A stretch of DNA of 64,000 nt from DAOUJW01 sp965218945 (GTDB lineage: Bacteria > Chloroflexota > Dehalococcoidia > Lucifugimonadales > UBA2985): contig OZ244718.1 in the NCBI GenBank assembly GCA_965218945.1, forward strand, positions 1,302,001 to 1,366,000. The letters are read 5' to 3'. Shown here one piece after another: positions 43,201-50,716 of the stretch (positions are counted from its first letter, which is position 1; each line of letters begins with the position of its first letter). A model generated the notes under the pieces. It was not told where the DNA came from, ran no database searches, and saw nothing but the letters and a program-made list of their open reading frames with translations. The translations under genes were made by a program, and so were the position numbers.

Positions 43201-43761
43201 ATGAATGACGGCAGCAGAGAGGTAGCTACGCTGGCAGGCGGGTGCTTCTGGTGCCTGGAGGCGGTCTACGAACAATTGATTGGGTTGGAGAGCATAGTGT
43301 CCGGCTACACGGGCGGGCATATAGTCAATCCATCCTACGAGCAGGTGTGCACCGGGAGGACCGGGCACGCGGAGGCCGTGCAGGTGACATTCGACCCACA
43401 GACCATCTCCTACAAGGACGTGCTGGGTGTCTTCTTCGCCATCCATGATCCCACCACGCTGAACCGACAGGGAGCAGACGTCGGCCCGCAGTACCGGTCG
43501 GCGATCTACTTCCACGACGAGGAGCAGAAGGCCGCGGCTGAAGAGATGATTGCTGAACTTGAGGCTTCCAAGACATGGGGCCGCCCCATAGTGACCGAGG
43601 TAACCGCCCTGCCAGAATACTATCCAGCAGAGGACTACCACCAGGAGTACTACAGGCGGAATGCCGGCCAGCCGTACTGCCAGATAGTAATCTCGCCCAA
43701 GGTCGCCAAGTTCCGCAAGGAGTACCTGGACAGGCTGAAGCCGGCGGCTGCGAGAAGCTGA
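43201..43761 (+). CDS. msrA: peptide-methionine (S)-S-oxide reductase
   Basis: 186 residues. GGCFWCLEAVYEQLIGL places the catalytic Cys at position 15 with a second Cys at 18. TGGHIVNPSYEQVCTGRTGHAEAVQV and YRSAIYFHDEEQ are signature blocks. It repairs methionine sulfoxide in proteins using thioredoxin. The C-terminus ends AARS, without the usual extra resolving Cys pair, so recycling probably uses Cys18 or the Cys in QPYCQIV. GGAGGT lies upstream of ATG. Confidence 0.95.
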   Translation: MNDGSREVATLAGGCFWCLEAVYEQLIGLESIVSGYTGGHIVNPSYEQVCTGRTGHAEAVQVTFDPQTISYKDVLGVFFAIHDPTTLNRQGADVGPQYRSAIYFHDEEQKAAAEEMIAELEASKTWGRPIVTEVTALPEYYPAEDYHQEYYRRNAGQPYCQIVISPKVAKFRKEYLDRLKPAAARS

Positions 43762-43800
43762 ACCCGCATTAACCGCAAGCCCAATCTCAGGAGGTGCGCT

Positions 43801-44748
43801 ATGCCGACCGTTAACACCGTCCTCGGACCCGTGGACGCCGCTGAACTGAAGTTCACCCTCATGCACGAGCACGTCATGGTCAGCTCCGCGGGCATCCCCC
43901 ACACCTTCCCGGAGCTCATAGACCGGGACAGGTTTGTCACACTGTCCGTGCAAGCCCTTAAGGAAGCCGCCGCCGATGGAGTGAACACCTACGTCGATGT
44001 GACCACTATGGACCTGGGCCGCGACATGGACGTTTTGGAACGGGTGGCTGAACAATCGGAGGTGCACATCATCCCCTGCACGGGGATATGGCTGGACATT
44101 CCAAGGGCCATCAGCCGCATTACGCCGGAGGAGCTGGCCAGGGTGTTCATTAGGGAGATAGAGGTTGGCATCGAAGGCACGGGCATCAAGGCCGGTGTCA
44201 TCAAGGTTGCTACGTCCGAGGAGGGCGTGACGCCGGCGAACGACATAGTCCTGCGCGCTGCGGCAATGACCTGCAACGAGACGGGCGTGCCCATCTCGAC
44301 CCACACCGCGGCACTGGCCAAAGTCGGCAACGACCAGATAGCCATCTTTGAGGAGGAGGGCGTCGACCTCAGCAGGGTGTACATCGGCCACAGCAACGAC
44401 ACCGCGGACCTCGACTACCTGTCCGGCATTGCCCGCAAGGGATGCCTGCTGGGTATGGACCACTACCCCGGCGGGCGCCCCGGCGGGCTGAACTGGGAGG
44501 AGCGCACACAGGTCGTGAAGCTGCTGCTGGATATGGGCCTGGCAGACCACGTTACACTGTCCCACGACTTCGCTCTCAGCTATGCCGACAGCCCAGAGGT
44601 TGAGGAAGACCGCGCCACGTACAATCCCGACGGCATCTGCTTCATACCTCGACGGGTGCTTCCCAGGCTGAAGGAATTGGGCGTCACCCAAGAGCAGATC
44701 GATGCGATGACTGTGGACGCCCCGCGTCGGTACTTCGGAGGGGAGTAG
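43801..44748 (+). CDS. phosphotriesterase-family metal hydrolase
   Basis: 315 residues, amidohydrolase TIM barrel. The binuclear site is complete: MHEHV (His22, His24), GVIKVATS (Lys135, expected to be carboxylated), STHTA (His168), YIGHSND (His197) and the late Asp in LSHDFAL. Natural members are mostly lactonases or aryldialkylphosphatase-like; a lactonase role would fit the SMP-30 and dienelactone hydrolase genes here. AGGAGGTGC precedes ATG. It is separated from msrA by 39 bp. Confidence 0.9.
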   Translation: MPTVNTVLGPVDAAELKFTLMHEHVMVSSAGIPHTFPELIDRDRFVTLSVQALKEAAADGVNTYVDVTTMDLGRDMDVLERVAEQSEVHIIPCTGIWLDIPRAISRITPEELARVFIREIEVGIEGTGIKAGVIKVATSEEGVTPANDIVLRAAAMTCNETGVPISTHTAALAKVGNDQIAIFEEEGVDLSRVYIGHSNDTADLDYLSGIARKGCLLGMDHYPGGRPGGLNWEERTQVVKLLLDMGLADHVTLSHDFALSYADSPEVEEDRATYNPDGICFIPRRVLPRLKELGVTQEQIDAMTVDAPRRYFGGE

Positions 44749-44772
44749 CGTGCGATGCGCCGAATAAGCCCT

Positions 44773-44792
44773 CTTCCCCTTTCAAGGGGAAG
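44773..44792. repeat. palindromic intergenic repeat (type B)
   Basis: CTTCCCCTT-TC-AAGGGGAAG, followed by GATCGAGATGGGGTGA. A related unit with the same downstream GATGGGGGTGA lies at 45292. Confidence 0.6.
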
Positions 44793-44862
44793 ATCGAGAT
44801 GGGGTGAAGCGGCCGCGCAGGCCGCGCATCGGACGCCACCATAACCAACTAAGGAGGACAAC

Positions 44863-45276
44863 ATGTTCAAGGGCATCCGGTACTTTTCCGTAGCCGTCAC
44901 CAACCTGGACGAAGCCATAGAGCGCTACGAGAAGCTCTTCGGTCTTCAGGTAATGACCCCGCCCAACGAGCGTAGATACGGGTTCATATCCGCAACCCTG
45001 GGCAACGGAGAGCAGAGTCTACTCGAACTGATACAACCCTCGGGCGACGACAGCAACCTGGGGCGGTTTATGAAGGAGCGGGCTATTCCCTCCAACCCCA
45101 ACGGCGAGGGCATCTACATGGTGAGCATAGAGGTGGACGACATCGAGAAGACGGTGGAGCAGATCAAGGAGAGCGGTGGCAGGATCACTCAGAACGAGCA
45201 GACTCCCAACGAGGCCTGGGTGCACCCGACCTCCGCCAACTTTGCCTTCATGGGCTTGGTACAGCCGAATTCCTAG
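44863..45276 (+). CDS. VOC-family protein, methylmalonyl-CoA epimerase-like
   Basis: 137 residues made of two beta-alpha-beta-beta-beta modules. IRYFSVAVTNLDEAIERYEKLFGLQVM and IYMVSIEVDDIEKTVEQIKESGGRI open each module. The arrangement is close to methylmalonyl-CoA epimerase and lactoylglutathione lyase, but the first metal His of the epimerase is not obvious in YFSVAV, so the exact reaction is uncertain. AAGGAGG lies seven bases before ATG. If it is an epimerase, it would serve the same pathway as the carboxylase at 11.7 kb. Confidence 0.75.
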   Translation: MFKGIRYFSVAVTNLDEAIERYEKLFGLQVMTPPNERRYGFISATLGNGEQSLLELIQPSGDDSNLGRFMKERAIPSNPNGEGIYMVSIEVDDIEKTVEQIKESGGRITQNEQTPNEAWVHPTSANFAFMGLVQPNS

Positions 45277-45291
45277 CCCTGAAGGAATTCC

Positions 45292-45316
45292 CCTTCCCCC
45301 GCCCAACGGGGGAAGG
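45292..45316. repeat. palindromic intergenic repeat (type B), between convergent genes
   Basis: CCTTCCCCCG pairs perfectly with CGGGGGAAGG around CCCAA, followed by CCGGGATGGGGGTGA. It lies between the VOC gene and the oppositely directed acyl-CoA synthetase. Confidence 0.65.
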
Positions 45317-45351
45317 CCGGGATGGGGGTGATGACAGCGTATCGAGGTAGG

Positions 45352-46773
45352 TTACTCGAAGTTCTCTCGCCTCCGGTGGTAGTCCACAAAACGCCGTATG
45401 GCGCGGGCGGCCCTGCCCGTCGTGGGGAAAACAGGCAAGCCAGCTTGGACGCACGTCTCCCTGAACTCACCTACGGCCTGCTGCTTCCACTCATCCTTGG
45501 GCAGATCGGCTCCCAGCACAACTGCCATTGGCTTTGAGGTCTGACGGCTCACTTCGACGAACATATCCACAGTCTGCTTGGCTCTGGGCACGTCTTCGGG
45601 CCGGTTCAGGTTGAACTGCTCGTCAATGCCGCAGACCAGCATATCGAAGTCCGGGTGGTCCGCTATCAACTGAAGTATGTCGCGGAAATTGAAGGGCCCT
45701 GCGCCGAGAATGGACACGTCGATAGGGTTCCCTATCCACTCCCAGTTCACAGGGTCTCGAGCCTTTAGCTCCTCCTGTATGTCCAGAGGCAGAGGAATGA
45801 CTCGCAGTCCGGCCTCTTCAAAGGCGTCCGCAGACTGCACGCTCATGCCCCCTCCCCCACCGCCCAGCCCCACCCGCAGCCCCTGAGCGGGCCGCATGAA
45901 GCGGAATGTCACCATCAGGTCGATAAGCTCATCCATGCTGGACACGGACAGCGCGCCAGCCTGCCTGCACATGGCCTCCCACACCTCGCCGGAGCTTGCC
46001 AGAGAGGCAGTGTGGGAAGCGATAGCCTTGGCGCCTGCCTGGGTGCGTCCTCCCTTGAGGATGATCACAGGCTTCTCACGCGCCGTGCGACGCAGCACAT
46101 CGAAGAAGCGGCGTCCGTCCTTCACGCCCTCCATGTAGGCCGCGACGATCTCCGTCTCGGGGTCCTCGGCCAGGTAGTCCAGGAGGTCCGATTCGTCTAA
46201 GTCCGTGGCGTTGCCGTAGCTCAACACCTTGCTGAATCGGACGCCACGCGCCGCTGCCAGGTTGACTATCTGGGCGCTGTTACCCCCGCTCTGAGAGATG
46301 GCGGCAACCGGCCCCGACTCCGTCGGGAACCCCGGCTTGAAGGTCAGACCCTCCTTCGGGTAGTACATGCCCATACAGTTCGGGCCAATCAGCCGGATGC
46401 CGGCTCGCCTGGCTCGACGCAGCAATTCGTCCTCCAGCAGTATCCCCTCCTCGCTTCCCGTCTCCTTCATCCTGGCTGTGTAGAAGTGGATGACCTTCAC
46501 GCCCTTCCTGGCGCACTGGTCGACAAGCTGGAGCGCCCGAGTGGCCGGAATGGCGGAGATGACGTAGTCCACCGGCCCGGGCACGTCCTCCACCGAGGGA
46601 AAGCACGATACCCCCTCGATCTCCTCCGCGTTGGGGTTTATTGGGTGCAGGGCGCCCTTGAAGGGGTGGCCCAGCATGAAGCGAAAGAAGTCGTTGCCCT
46701 GGTTGGCGCTTGTGGATGCTCCCACTACCGCGACGGAGCGGGGATGGAAAACGTAGTCAAGCTCAATGCCCAT
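45352..46773 (-). CDS. CoA-binding/ligase protein, ADP-forming acyl-CoA synthetase alpha-type
   Basis: 473 residues. HPRSVAVVGAS begins the Rossmann CoA-binding domain (about 1-130). LIGPNCMGMY and PVAAISQSGGNSAQIVNLAAARGVRFSKVLSYGNATDLDE match the succinyl-CoA ligase-like domain, and AIASHTASLASS holds the His thought to be phosphorylated in NDP-forming enzymes. No ATP-grasp (beta) domain is fused, so a partner would be needed for ATP formation from acyl-CoA. A truncated copy of its 5' end lies at 47255-47311. Confidence 0.85.
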   Translation of the reverse strand: MGIELDYVFHPRSVAVVGASTSANQGNDFFRFMLGHPFKGALHPINPNAEEIEGVSCFPSVEDVPGPVDYVISAIPATRALQLVDQCARKGVKVIHFYTARMKETGSEEGILLEDELLRRARRAGIRLIGPNCMGMYYPKEGLTFKPGFPTESGPVAAISQSGGNSAQIVNLAAARGVRFSKVLSYGNATDLDESDLLDYLAEDPETEIVAAYMEGVKDGRRFFDVLRRTAREKPVIILKGGRTQAGAKAIASHTASLASSGEVWEAMCRQAGALSVSSMDELIDLMVTFRFMRPAQGLRVGLGGGGGGMSVQSADAFEEAGLRVIPLPLDIQEELKARDPVNWEWIGNPIDVSILGAGPFNFRDILQLIADHPDFDMLVCGIDEQFNLNRPEDVPRAKQTVDMFVEVSRQTSKPMAVVLGADLPKDEWKQQAVGEFRETCVQAGLPVFPTTGRAARAIRRFVDYHRRRENFE

Positions 46774-46817
46774 AATTCACCCCCTACGGATGGAGTACAT
46801 AAAAAAACACTGCCTTA

Positions 46818-47225
46818 CTATGGCGCACCGGGTCCAACGGACGGCAAGGCAGCCAATCCCTCGGCGTCTATGATGTAGTCAAATGTTTCGCGCACCCGGC
46901 GTTCTATAGTCTGGCGCGGCTCACACAGGCCGAGGTAGAAGCACTCTCCGTGCAGGGTGGTCTGCCTCGAGAGGTATCTGCCTGTGAGTATCCTGAACCG
47001 GTTGTCGCTGTCTGCCAAGATGTCCAACTGTATTCGCGTCTGCGTTGAGGTTACCGGCATAATACCCGTGAGCGCCAGGACTAACGCCTGTGTCGCTCGT
47101 ACGGTGGCGCACCAAGCCTTCTCCGCAGCATCTCGTATGTCCCCCTGTTCCCACTGCTCAAGAGCAGAACTGTGCATATGGCGCGCGTCACCAAAAATGT
47201 CTATCACGTCTAAGGTCATAGCCAT
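46818..47225 (-). CDS. HEPN/PaREP1-like small protein
   Basis: 135 residues, largely helical. HMHSSALEQWEQGDIRDAAEKAWCATVRATQALV is the pattern of PaREP1-type HEPN domains (a helix with EQGD, then AAEKAWxA). The canonical RxxxxH motif is not apparent, so ribonuclease activity is doubtful. It ends 44 bp ahead of the acyl-CoA synthetase in the same direction. A degraded copy of its last codons is found at about 47345-47400. Confidence 0.55.
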   Translation of the reverse strand: MAMTLDVIDIFGDARHMHSSALEQWEQGDIRDAAEKAWCATVRATQALVLALTGIMPVTSTQTRIQLDILADSDNRFRILTGRYLSRQTTLHGECFYLGLCEPRQTIERRVRETFDYIIDAEGLAALPSVGPGAP

Positions 47226-47254
47226 TGTGTGCCTCCCCCGATCAACCGGCTTCT

Positions 47255-47400
47255 ACTCCACACTGCCGCAACATAGCGGGGATGAAAAACGTAGTCAAGA
47301 TCAACGCCCATAGATCACCCCTATCAGTGGCTTTCGGGAAACTGGTTGTCTTGCTAAGGTGCGGTGGTCTCGGTGGATTAAAGGGCAACCAGCTCGTCGG
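47255..47400 (-). pseudogene. remnant of a duplicated HEPN-synthetase junction
   Basis: On the minus strand, ATG 47311 opens MGVDLDYVFHPRYVAAV, matching MGIELDYVFHPRSVAVV of the intact synthetase, then degenerates. Just upstream, ADELVAL-stop-STETTAP-stop mirrors the end AEGLAALPSVGPGAP-stop of the HEPN-like protein, and the spacer is also similar. The piece is therefore an old copy of the 46.7-46.9 kb junction, truncated at both ends. Confidence 0.65.
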
Positions 47401-47428
47401 CGTCACGTTGCCTTCTTTATGCGTAAAA

Positions 47429-48196
47429 TCATTTGCCCAATGTCTTAGGGAATAGCCGACCTATTATTTGGAGTCTGTGTGACGCATTCATCATCTCCAA
47501 CTCAATATTGGTGTGGGAAATGCTTCGCAGATAGCTCGATACAGAGAAGACCCAGAGCTCAGAGAAATCGCTGCCGGGACTAGGAACTCTGAACAGGTGG
47601 TTGTTAACTTGGTCACTTGGTCCCAGCGCTTCCCAGAAGATAAGTAATGGCCGGACATCTTCGGCGTGCTCTTCCAGGTCCCCCAGGAGTTTCATAGGCA
47701 CCAACACCTTTGCAGTGAGCGCAGTTTTTAAGGTCTGTTGCTGTGAATCCCACCTCATTTCCCAACGCCTTCGTTTGTAATCAGCCACTCTCTCAGGCGT
47801 TGCTTCAATGGGAAGCGTCTCGCCGCCAATCGCGTGGGCTGACCAGTTCTTGATTTCAGTTTGAAACACAGTCTTGTGCCCCTCCGGCCAGTCCACCACT
47901 ATCCATCTATCCAGTTGCGGACCTTTTCTCTTGCCAGTGGTTACAGGATGAGGCATCAAGTTGGCAGAGGCGCCTATGGACCTCAAATAGTGCTGAAAGC
48001 ACGCCGCATTGAGATCCTCGCCAACCACGCCCACTATGCTTGTAGCTTGTTTGATAGACCAGTCGGGTTTTTCGTCAAAGAAACGGAGGATTTCTCGGAC
48101 GTCTATTGTTACGGTTGGCGAATACGATTCGCTTGTCACACTGTCAACTCCCCTCGCAGAGCGATGGTGGCTGATAAGCCAGGGCCATGATACCAT
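47429..48196 (-). CDS. hypothetical protein with a PD-(D/E)xK nuclease-like segment
   Basis: Up to 255 residues, more AT-rich than its neighbours. LDRWIVVDWPEGHKTVFQTEIKNWSAHA gives the spacing of Asp, then Glu-x-Lys on a strand followed by Trp-Ser, as in restriction-like nuclease folds (EIKNWS is a common form). The N-terminal 100 residues include FDEKPDWSIKQATSIVGVVGEDLNAACFQHYLRS, a helical part before the core. Catalytic assignment is by eye only. The true start may be later than 48196. No methylase partner is adjacent. Likely an accessory gene. Confidence 0.5.
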   Translation of the reverse strand: MVSWPWLISHHRSARGVDSVTSESYSPTVTIDVREILRFFDEKPDWSIKQATSIVGVVGEDLNAACFQHYLRSIGASANLMPHPVTTGKRKGPQLDRWIVVDWPEGHKTVFQTEIKNWSAHAIGGETLPIEATPERVADYKRRRWEMRWDSQQQTLKTALTAKVLVPMKLLGDLEEHAEDVRPLLIFWEALGPSDQVNNHLFRVPSPGSDFSELWVFSVSSYLRSISHTNIELEMMNASHRLQIIGRLFPKTLGK

Positions 48197-48286
48197 ACAA
48201 TGTTTAGACCAACAAAGCGTTGGCTAAGGAGTCTGCTTAGTTTAGTATATCAGTAATCTTCCAACCAACATTTACGGAGAGTGAAC

Positions 48287-49327
48287 ATGAGCACAAATGC
48301 AAACATCAGGATTGGGCTTGTGGGAGCCGGGGCCAACACCCGTCTTAGGCACATACCGGGCTTCCAGGCCATCGACGGGGTTGAGGTTGTGGCTGTGGCT
48401 AATCGCAGCGCGGCCTCCGGCCAGCGCGTCGCCGACGAGTTCGGCATACCCAGGGTGTTCGACAACTGGCAGGACTTGGTCAACTCCCCGGACGTGGACG
48501 CCGTCTGCATAGGGACGTGGCCCTACATGCACTGCACCGTCACCCTTGCGGCCCTGGACGCCGGCAAGCACGTCCTCACGGAGGCGCGCATGGCTATGGA
48601 CGCGGCGGAGGCCAAAGCAATGCTCCAGGCCTCTCGCAACCGCCCCGGCCTTGTCACTCAGGTTGTGCCCTCCCCTTTCACATTCAAGGTAGACCGCACC
48701 GTCCAGGACCTGGTTGCGTCGGGTTATCTGGGCGACCTCATTGCGATTGAGGCGCGGGTGACCCAGGGCGGCTTCCCGGACTTCCGCGGCCCTCTCCACT
48801 GGCGACAGGACCGTGTCGTCAGCGGGTACAACATCCTGACTATGGGCATCTGGTACGAAGCCCTCATGCGATGGGTAGGCCCGGCCACCGAGGTATACGC
48901 AATGACGCGGGTGGTCGTTCCCCAGAGGTTCAGCGAGGACGGTCAGATGACCCCGATAACGGTGCCGGACCACGTGGATGTGCTTTGCACCATTGGCAGG
49001 GCGCAGGCTCACCTGGCCTTCAGCGCCGTCACGGGCTTGGGGGCCGCCAGCGAGGTCTGGCTCTTCGGCACGGAGGGTACAATCCACCTGGACGCCCGGA
49101 CGATGACCCTTTCCGGCGGCAAGCTAGGCGATCGCGCCCTGGCTGAGATAGTCATAGACCCTCAGAAGGAGGACAGCTGGCGCGTAGAGGAGGAGTTCGT
49201 CAACGCCATCCAAGGATTGGAGCCGGTGACGCGCACCAGCTTCCAGGATGGCGTGGCCTACATGGAGTTCACCGAGGCTGTCACCAGAAGCGCCCAAGCT
49301 AAGAGGCCGGTCGCCCTGCCTCTATAA
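48287..49327 (+). CDS. Gfo/Idh/MocA family oxidoreductase
   Basis: 346 residues from ATG 48287 (GGAG seven bases upstream). IRIGLVGAGANTRLRHIPGF is the nucleotide-binding motif, with VAVANRSAASGQRVADEFGIPRVFDNW following. In place of the usual EKP, the sequence is HVLTEARMAMDAAEAKAM, so the Lys normally in the active site is replaced (TEARMA). The protein may therefore lack standard dehydrogenase activity. The C-terminal domain with ITVPDHVDVLCTIGRAQAHL is intact. Only distantly similar to the family member at 7.5 kb. Confidence 0.82.
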   Translation: MSTNANIRIGLVGAGANTRLRHIPGFQAIDGVEVVAVANRSAASGQRVADEFGIPRVFDNWQDLVNSPDVDAVCIGTWPYMHCTVTLAALDAGKHVLTEARMAMDAAEAKAMLQASRNRPGLVTQVVPSPFTFKVDRTVQDLVASGYLGDLIAIEARVTQGGFPDFRGPLHWRQDRVVSGYNILTMGIWYEALMRWVGPATEVYAMTRVVVPQRFSEDGQMTPITVPDHVDVLCTIGRAQAHLAFSAVTGLGAASEVWLFGTEGTIHLDARTMTLSGGKLGDRALAEIVIDPQKEDSWRVEEEFVNAIQGLEPVTRTSFQDGVAYMEFTEAVTRSAQAKRPVALPL

Positions 49328-49827
49328 ATGAACCTTTGAACAACCTGGGCTCACACACAGAATCCCTTCCTCCACACCAATGAGGGAAGGTTAGAGCCTG
49401 CCCCGTACTTGATACGGGGGCGGGGACGCAAGAATAACACCGCTCCACGTCATTCCTGCGGAAGGAGATCTTTGAACAACCTCGCTCTGGCGCGACCACC
49501 CCCGTCGTCACTCCCGTGCAGAGAGACCTTTGCGTAACCCATAGCGTCATCCCGCAAGAATTGCCACACCGTCATTCCTGCGGAAGCAGGAATCTAAAAA
49601 CTCTGTCTGCAAGGCTACGATGTCTTGGAATAGGGGCCTTAGATTCCCGTCCCCGTATCGGAGTACGGGGCAAGCTTCACGGGAATGACGGAGAAGATAG
49701 CCTCTTCTAGGAGATACACCGGAGTTTTTCACAGGTCTCCGGAAGCAGGAATCTGGCTTCCCGCTCGGAGCCTGCCCCGTACTTGATACGGGGGCGGGAA
49801 TGACCAGAAAGGGAGGAACTCGCCCAG
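49328..49827. repeat. 500-bp gap packed with dispersed repeats
   Basis: No gene is seen. The stretch contains a type A palindrome (49574-49593) and half units at about 49452 and 49741. Two exact 31-base copies of a GAGCCTGCCCCGTACTTGAT... palindromic unit lie at 49394-49424 and 49768-49798. A nested palindrome with CCCCGTATC and GTACGGGG lies at about 49643-49688. The segment from GAGACCTTTGCGTAACCC (about 49523) to about 49593 has a second copy split by the transposon at 54.8/59.8 kb. Confidence 0.75.
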
Positions 49828-50586
49828 CTAGGAGCTGCGAGTAGGGGGCTGGCGGAAGCCGAAGATGTGGCGACGGAAGCCCTCGGCGTACTTGTAGCCG
49901 TAGCGCTCGGCTACCTCTGACGTGCGGTTTTTCATACGCTCTTCAATCCCGTCCGGGTCCGCAATCTGGCTACGGTGCGACTTCAGCGCCGTTATCCTGG
50001 TATCGATCACGTCCGACACGTCAATGACCACCTCAGGGTCTTCGCCCATCGTCGTGTAGATCTCCGTCACCTTGTGGGTCTCAAAGCCCTCTCTCAGGTG
50101 CTCCGGGAAGTGAAGGTGGTCCCTGGCGTAGGGGTAGCAGGCGTCGAATGTTGCTTGGCCTGCCATTCGATGGTCGCGGTGGTTGTGGCGGCCACGCCAG
50201 ACCGGGTCCTGGCAGAAGATTATCTCCGGCTTGAAGCGGCGAATCTCCCTGACAATCCTGCCGATTACCTCGCGGCTAGCCTCCAACTCTCCATCCCCAT
50301 ATCTGAGGAATGTGACGTCGGTGGTGCCGGTGATGGCGCTGGCCTCCCGCTGCTCCTGCTCACGGATAACTGCCAGCCGCTCCGAGGTCATCTCTGGATC
50401 GCCGCTGCCCTTGTTCCCGTTTGTACACAGGACGTAGGCGATCTCCATGCCCTCTTTTACCAGCTTGCAAAGCGCGCCCCCGAATCCGAACTCCGCGTCG
50501 TCCGGGTGGGCGACGACTATCATGGCGCGCTTGTAGGCAAGCCAGGGCTTGTCGGGCTGTTCGTTCAATTGTGGTTCAGTAGTCAT
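49828..50586 (-). CDS. PIG-L (LmbE-like) family deacetylase
   Basis: 252 residues. MIVVAHPDDAEFGFGG (AHPDD at 26-30) holds the zinc ligands and general-base Asp. DPVWRGRHNHRDHRMAGQATFDA supplies the third His and the active-site His-Asp pair. The family removes acetyl groups from N-acetylglucosamine conjugates such as mycothiol or bacillithiol precursors; the physiological substrate here is unknown. Apparently monocistronic, with repeats downstream. Confidence 0.92.
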   Translation of the reverse strand: MTTEPQLNEQPDKPWLAYKRAMIVVAHPDDAEFGFGGALCKLVKEGMEIAYVLCTNGNKGSGDPEMTSERLAVIREQEQREASAITGTTDVTFLRYGDGELEASREVIGRIVREIRRFKPEIIFCQDPVWRGRHNHRDHRMAGQATFDACYPYARDHLHFPEHLREGFETHKVTEIYTTMGEDPEVVIDVSDVIDTRITALKSHRSQIADPDGIEERMKNRTSEVAERYGYKYAEGFRRHIFGFRQPPTRSS

Positions 50587-50650
50587 TCCTCATCCTGGGC
50601 ATCGGCCACGCTTCGAGTCTAAAGCGATGCGCTCTTTACGGAATTTTGCG

Positions 50651-50692
50651 GTGGGACGGCTCCCGCCATGTATTTCGCGGGAGCCGTCCCAC
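50651..50692. other. perfect 16-bp stem-loop
   Basis: GTGGGACGGCTCCCGC (50651-50666) pairs without mismatch with GCGGGAGCCGTCCCAC (50677-50692) around a 10-base loop. It lies 25 bp beyond the stop of the molybdenum hydroxylase gene and upstream of the deacetylase. No U-run follows in either direction, so it may stabilise the mRNA end rather than terminate alone. Confidence 0.6.
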
Positions 50693-50716
50693 TGAAGTTA
50701 CAGGTTGGTCGTTGAT

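Noticed and set aside
43180..44691. 503-codon minus-strand frame
   Set aside because: Antisense to msrA and the phosphotriesterase-like gene; product shows no domain.
46818..47225. HEPN toxin of a toxin-antitoxin pair
   Set aside because: No RxxxxH motif and no adjacent nucleotidyltransferase (MNT) partner.
49328..49827. CRISPR array in the repeat-rich gap
   Set aside because: Repeats are palindromic units of uneven spacing and different families, without regular repeat-spacer periodicity or cas genes.
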